Below the pieces are notes generated by a model that saw only the letters and a program-made list of their open reading frames with translations, searched no databases and had not been told where the DNA came from. Shown one piece after another: positions 60,858 through 64,000 of a DNA stretch of 64,000 bases. Each line of letters opens with the position of its first letter. Position 1 is the stretch's first letter. A program made the translations under genes and the position numbers. The DNA is from Gluconacetobacter entanii (GTDB lineage Bacteria > Pseudomonadota > Alphaproteobacteria > Acetobacterales > Acetobacteraceae), in contig NZ_NKUF01000001.1 in NCBI RefSeq assembly GCF_003206495.1, positions 1 through 64,000 on the forward strand, read 5' to 3'.

Positions 60858-61642
60858 GAAGCGTTACCGGTGGAGGAGTCCTGTCGGCCCCGGTTCGCGG
60901 CCAGGGCGGTGCGGATGCGGCTTTCCATCACGGCGGCCCGCAGGCGGGCGAGCACGATGGCCCCGAATCCCAGCGTGAAGCCCAGCGTCACGACGGCAAG
61001 CGGCCACAGCATGGAGGTGGACATGGTCGGCGCGCCCGTCACGGTGATGCTGTCGGGCTGGTGCAGGGTGTTCCACCACTGCACGCTGAATTTGATGATC
61101 GGCAGGTCGATCGCCCCCGCCAGCCCCAGGATCGCGGCGGCGCGGTAACCACGTTGTGGTTCGTCAAACGCGCGAATCAGGGCAATATGACCCAGATAGA
61201 GGAAGAACAGGACCAGCACCGATGTCAGCCGCGCGTCCCACACCCACCATGTTCCCCACATGGGCTTGCCCCACAGGGAGCCGGTCGCAAGGCACACGGC
61301 GGTGATGGCCGCGCCCACCGGGCCGATTTCCACGGCGGCAAGGTCCGCCAGCGGATGGCGCCAGACAAGCGAGAGGAGCGAGCACACCGCAAGAGCCATA
61401 TACCCCGACGATGCCAGCCATGCGGTGGGCACATGGACATACATGATCCGCACGCTGTCCCCCTGCTGCCAGTCGGCGGGAGAGAGGAACAGCCCCCACA
61501 CCAGTCCGGTGATGGACAGCACAAGGGCGGGCCATGTCAGCCATGGCTGCAGGCGTGCGCCAAGCCGCAGGAAGCGGCCGGGATTGGCATAGCGATGAAA
61601 GAGGTTGCCTGTCCGTGCGGTAAGGCTCTGCGTCGCGTTCAA
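60854..61642 (-). CDS. ccmC: Haem exporter/transferase protein CcmC
   Basis: A 262-residue, six-span membrane protein. WWD motif in WGKPMWGTWWVWDARLTSV with conserved histidines in MYVHVPTAWLA and the second periplasmic loop. It transfers haem to CcmE. First gene of the ccm operon here; ccmA and ccmB, normally just upstream, are absent from the window, so they must lie elsewhere or be unlinked. Confidence 0.95.
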   Translation of the reverse strand: MNATQSLTARTGNLFHRYANPGRFLRLGARLQPWLTWPALVLSITGLVWGLFLSPADWQQGDSVRIMYVHVPTAWLASSGYMALAVCSLLSLVWRHPLADLAAVEIGPVGAAITAVCLATGSLWGKPMWGTWWVWDARLTSVLVLFFLYLGHIALIRAFDEPQRGYRAAAILGLAGAIDLPIIKFSVQWWNTLHQPDSITVTGAPTMSTSMLWPLAVVTLGFTLGFGAIVLARLRAAVMESRIRTALAANRGRQDSSTGNAS

Positions 61643-61820
61643 GGTTTAAGTCCATCCGTGCCGTGGGGCACCCGTCAATAAGGGAAAGGGATCCGCAAAA
61701 AACCAGTCTCTTGGCACATGTGCGTGTGCCTGTGTTTTCCTGCTCTACACTATCGTGTCAAAAAAGACACGGCCAGTCCTGTCCAGACAAGGCGCGGGGC
61801 CGTGCAAAGAGGAGAAAAAC
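61643..61820. promoter_or_regulatory. Divergent promoter region with a small hairpin
   Basis: About 180 bp between ccmC and the YciI-like gene. The inverted repeat CGTGTC-AAAAAA-GACACG (61756-61773) precedes the YciI start by 47 bp. Promoters for both operons are expected here. Confidence 0.35.
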
Positions 61821-62114
61821 ATGCTGTTCGCGATTATTTGTACTGACAAACCCGCATCCCATGAAACCCGCCAGGCCACCCGCACGCGGCACCTGGCCTA
61901 CCTCGAAACCTATCGCGAACGGCTGGTGCAGGGGGGGCCGATCCTGGATGCGGACAACCGTCCGTGCGGCAGTCTTCTGCTGATTGACGTGGCCGACCGC
62001 GCTGCCGCCGAAGGCTTTGCCGCGGGCGACCCGTATGCCAAGGCCGACCTGTTCGAGAGCGTGGTCATCCGCCCGTTCCGTTCAGTTTTTCGTGATGGCG
62101 CACGGGTGGAATGA
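61821..62114 (+). CDS. YciI-like protein
   Basis: A 97-residue ferredoxin-fold protein with the YCII signature: MLFAIICTDKPASHETRQ, RTRHLAYLETY, GPILDADNRPCGSLLLIDV and AAGDPYAKADLFESVVIRPF. The conserved His in the second strand and Asp in GDPY match the family active site. Function generally unknown; possibly a small-molecule isomerase or stress protein. Strong ribosome-binding site GAGGAG. Confidence 0.92.
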   Translation: MLFAIICTDKPASHETRQATRTRHLAYLETYRERLVQGGPILDADNRPCGSLLLIDVADRAAAEGFAAGDPYAKADLFESVVIRPFRSVFRDGARVE

Positions 62115-62121
62115 AACGGGC

Positions 62122-62535
62122 ATGGCCTACTGGCTTGTAAAATCCGAACCCGACGCGTTTTCGTGGGACGAACAGGTCGCCAATGACGTCGAACCCTGGA
62201 CGGGCGTGCGCAACCACCAGGCAAAGAAGAACCTGATGGCGATGGCCGTGGGTGACCGCGCGTTCTTCTACCACTCCAATGTCGGGCGGGAGATCGTGGG
62301 CGTGGTGGACATCGTGCGCGCGGCCTATCCCGACCCGACGGACCCGCAGGGGCAGTGGGTCTGCGTCGATGTGCGCGCGGTGGGGCCGATGCCCCGTCCC
62401 GTGACACTGGCGCAGATCAAGGCCGACCCGACGCTGGCAGACCTTGCGCTGGTGCGGCAGTCGCGCCTGTCGGTCGTGCCGGTGTCGGATGCGCACTGGG
62501 CCCATCTGTGCCGGATGGGCGAATGGGCGCGATGA
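62122..62535 (+). CDS. EVE domain protein (thymocyte nuclear protein 1-like)
   Basis: A 137-residue single EVE (PUA-like) domain: MAYWLVKSEPDAFSWDEQ, WTGVRNHQAKKNLM, GDRAFFYHSNVGREIVGVV, and WVCVDVRAVG, all characteristic. EVE domains bind modified bases in DNA or RNA; the residue bound cannot be told here. It starts 8 bp after the YciI stop and is likely co-transcribed. An alternative start 9 codons earlier (MAHGWNE) exists. Confidence 0.93.
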   Translation: MAYWLVKSEPDAFSWDEQVANDVEPWTGVRNHQAKKNLMAMAVGDRAFFYHSNVGREIVGVVDIVRAAYPDPTDPQGQWVCVDVRAVGPMPRPVTLAQIKADPTLADLALVRQSRLSVVPVSDAHWAHLCRMGEWAR

Positions 62536-62858
62536 CCGCCGCGTAAGGCAGCGCGCCATGACGCCGCCGCTCCCGCACATGAGGTATGACATGCGCACAG
62601 GTGGCGATTCCCGCTGCCTGTGCGTTGTCGTCACATGTCGTCGGCGGGGGCATCGCGCGGGTGGCCCGGCTTTTTACGCGGGGTTGCCAGGCGGCAGGCG
62701 AATTGCCAAAGGCATGCTATGATGTTCAAAACCACCAGACCGGTCCGCGTGCGTGCGCGCGCCGGTACCCAGGCGTGCCAGCAGGCGGCGGGGATACCGG
62801 CGGGCATGGGGCACGGACGGCGGGACCACAGGGCACCATCAGGCAAGAGGGCATTGCA
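62536..62858. other. Intergenic region upstream of the EcsC-family gene
   Basis: About 320 bp with no supported gene. TATGAT at 62718-62723 is a possible -10 hexamer, but no -35 sits at the right distance; an in-frame extension of the EcsC-family gene through here lacks a ribosome-binding site and family similarity. Confidence 0.35.
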
Positions 62859-63701
62859 ATGAGTACAGGTACCGGGAGCGAGTTGGCGCCGATGGCATTG
62901 GACAGCACGTCGATGACCGAACTCCAGCAGGCGCTTGAGCGGGTGGAGAGCGGACGTGGCGTGATCGTCCGCCTTGCGGACCTGATGGGTGGCGCGGTGG
63001 GACAGGCGGCGCGGCTTGGCGTGCGCAGCCTTGGCATGGCGCCCGCCTTTCAGGCGAAGCTCCAGTCCATGGCGGAATCCGCGATCACGCGCGCCTTTGA
63101 CGTCGCGGTCCTGGGCATGCGACCGACAGAGGACGTGCGCGCCGAACCCGGCGCCCTGTCGCAGTGGCGCGATCCCGCGGTCCGCACGGCGGTCGCGGTT
63201 TCGGGGGCGGTGGGTGGCTTTACCGGCCTTCCGGGACTGGTGGCCGATGTCGGGTTCACCACCATGACCATCATGCGTGAAATCGCGCGCATCGCCCGCG
63301 AACAGGGCGAAGACCTGTCCACGGCGGATGCGCGCACGGCCTGCCTCGAAGTGTTCGCGCTGCGGGCCTTCCCGTTCGCCGCGCGCGACCAGGAAAGCGA
63401 ACTGGGATATTTCTCCGCCCGGGCGATGCTGCGCGGGCGTCCGGTCGTGATGCTGATCAGCGAGGTCGCCACCCATTACGGGCTGGGCCTGTCGCGCAAG
63501 CTTGCGGTGCAGATGATGCCGGTGGCGGGCGCGCTGTGCGGCGCGTCGCTCAATTCCGCCTTCCTTGCGCATTACCGCGCCGTGGCGCAGGCCCATTTCA
63601 CCATCCGCAGGCTGGAGCGCGAATACGGGCCGGAGGTGCGGCGCACCGCGCAGGACCTGCGCACCCATGTGGCAGGCCAGGCGGCGGCGGGACAGGTCTG
63701 A
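62859..63701 (+). CDS. EcsC family protein
   Basis: A 280-residue protein of the EcsC family. Visible motifs: GAVGGFTGLPGLVADVGFTT (a glycine-rich, partly hydrophobic helix), MREIARIAREQGEDL, LEVFALRAFPF and VAGALCGASLNSAFLAHYR. EcsC of Bacillus is linked to the Ecs ABC transporter, but no transporter genes are adjacent here, so the role is open. Start follows GCAAGAGGG. Confidence 0.85.
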   Translation: MSTGTGSELAPMALDSTSMTELQQALERVESGRGVIVRLADLMGGAVGQAARLGVRSLGMAPAFQAKLQSMAESAITRAFDVAVLGMRPTEDVRAEPGALSQWRDPAVRTAVAVSGAVGGFTGLPGLVADVGFTTMTIMREIARIAREQGEDLSTADARTACLEVFALRAFPFAARDQESELGYFSARAMLRGRPVVMLISEVATHYGLGLSRKLAVQMMPVAGALCGASLNSAFLAHYRAVAQAHFTIRRLEREYGPEVRRTAQDLRTHVAGQAAAGQV

Positions 63702-63750
63702 CATACCCGTCCGTCCCGGCGGCACGGGCCATCGCCGCCGGGAGGGTCGG

Positions 63751-63939
63751 TTATTTCCCGGCCGGGGGCGGCAGCGTGGCGTCAGGCGTGCGCCGCGTGA
63801 TGCCCAGCACCAGCGCCACCACCGCGAAGATCAGGTAAAATCCCTCCAGCGTCTGGCAGTAGCCGCCCATATGCGGGAAAATGAGTTCGATCACATAAGT
63901 CCCCGCCGCAAAGGCGAGGAAGACACCCGCGATCCCCAT
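63751..63939 (-). CDS. Small two-span membrane protein
   Basis: A 62-residue frame with two hydrophobic segments (GIAGVFLAFAAGTYVIELI and FYLIFAVVALVLGIT) and a polar C-terminus (PDATLPPPAGK). A strong GGGGGAGAGG ribosome-binding site precedes the ATG, supporting a real gene. It lies immediately downstream of another minus-strand gene. No family recognised. Confidence 0.7.
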   Translation of the reverse strand: MGIAGVFLAFAAGTYVIELIFPHMGGYCQTLEGFYLIFAVVALVLGITRRTPDATLPPPAGK

Positions 63940-63954
63940 GAACCTCTCCCCCCG

Positions 63955-64000
63955 TCAGGCCGTGACCGGTGTCGGCAGCGGCCGGTTGGCCAGTGCGGCC
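63955..64000 (-). CDS. C-terminal end of a minus-strand gene (truncated by window)
   Basis: The last 15 bases before the small membrane gene follow a TGA stop at 63955-63957, preceded by an open frame to the window edge encoding ...ALANRPLPTPVTA. The tight spacing (15 bp) with the next gene's ribosome-binding site is typical of an operon. Too little is present to name it. Confidence 0.45.
   Translation of the reverse strand, partial: AALANRPLPTPVTA

Noticed and set aside
1-64000. Mobile elements, prophage genes, CRISPR arrays, tRNAs
   Set aside because: No transposase, integrase, phage structural gene, regularly spaced direct repeats or tRNA cloverleaf was recognised; the interspersed repeats found carry no coding sequence.

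Overview
The window looks like a chromosomal segment of an acetic acid bacterium (Acetobacteraceae, most like Komagataeibacter/Gluconacetobacter). This is inferred from the high G+C coding sequence, a three-subunit membrane-bound FAD/cytochrome c sugar-acid dehydrogenase, and the alphaproteobacterial gene orders clpS-clpA, ffs-dnaX-ybaB-recR and cmk-rpsA. No phage, insertion sequence, integrase, CRISPR array or tRNA gene was seen. The window opens in the 3' end of a 5S rRNA and closes in the last codons of a minus-strand gene.

Layout. 1-5.6 kb: end of an rRNA operon with a strong terminator, an MFS exporter, an AT-rich intergenic stretch leading into a thiamine-diphosphate alpha-keto acid decarboxylase, a 43-residue hydrophobic small protein and a DUF4870-like membrane protein. 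6-10.9 kb: an MFS transporter, an acyl-CoA-dehydrogenase-like flavoenzyme, anmK (peptidoglycan recycling) and an asparaginase. 11-15.6 kb: an outer-membrane beta-barrel protein, the asparagine permease ansP and a GntR/FCD regulator whose start region carries a perfect 12-bp palindrome, then a secreted Cys-containing protein. 15.6-17.3 kb: a small ABM monooxygenase and a membrane protein with a degenerate Mrr-like nuclease domain. 17.6-23.8 kb: a late cobalamin cluster (cobC, cobS, cobT, cobU, cobO, cobQ, cobD). 24.3-25.2 kb: a histone-H1-like Lys/Arg/Ala/Pro-rich protein. 25.4-30.7 kb: the dehydrogenase small/large/cytochrome c operon and a secreted Yellow/MRJP-like protein. 30.7-35.8 kb: pyrD, a HAD-IIA hydrolase, a DUF3465-like secreted protein, a PPK2 polyphosphate kinase, an SDR and yqgE. 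36-41.5 kb: clpA, clpS, a D,D-carboxypeptidase and map. 41.6-51.3 kb: ggt, SRP RNA, dnaX, ybaB, recR, a FolM-like reductase, folB, a FYDLN-acid protein, cmk and rpsA. 51.4-56.2 kb: an M16 protease, a beta-lactamase-fold hydrolase, an unknown membrane protein and an SDHAF4-like factor. 56.4-61.6 kb: ccmCDEFGHI for cytochrome c maturation. 61.8-64 kb: YciI-like, EVE-domain, EcsC-family and small membrane proteins.

How the genes connect. The ccm operon supplies covalent haem to cytochromes such as the tri-haem subunit of the dehydrogenase. Asparaginase, AnsP and the GntR regulator look like an asparagine uptake/catabolism locus. AnmK, the D,D-carboxypeptidase and Ggt act at the envelope.

The most notable non-coding signal is a dispersed element of about 78-87 bp, present seven times nearly complete and once truncated. 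It has terminal inverted repeats enclosing two internal hairpins, occurs in both orientations and always lies beside the 3' end of at least one gene. Paired substitutions between its arms suggest the fold is maintained. A second, unrelated tandem palindromic repeat lies between yqgE and clpA.
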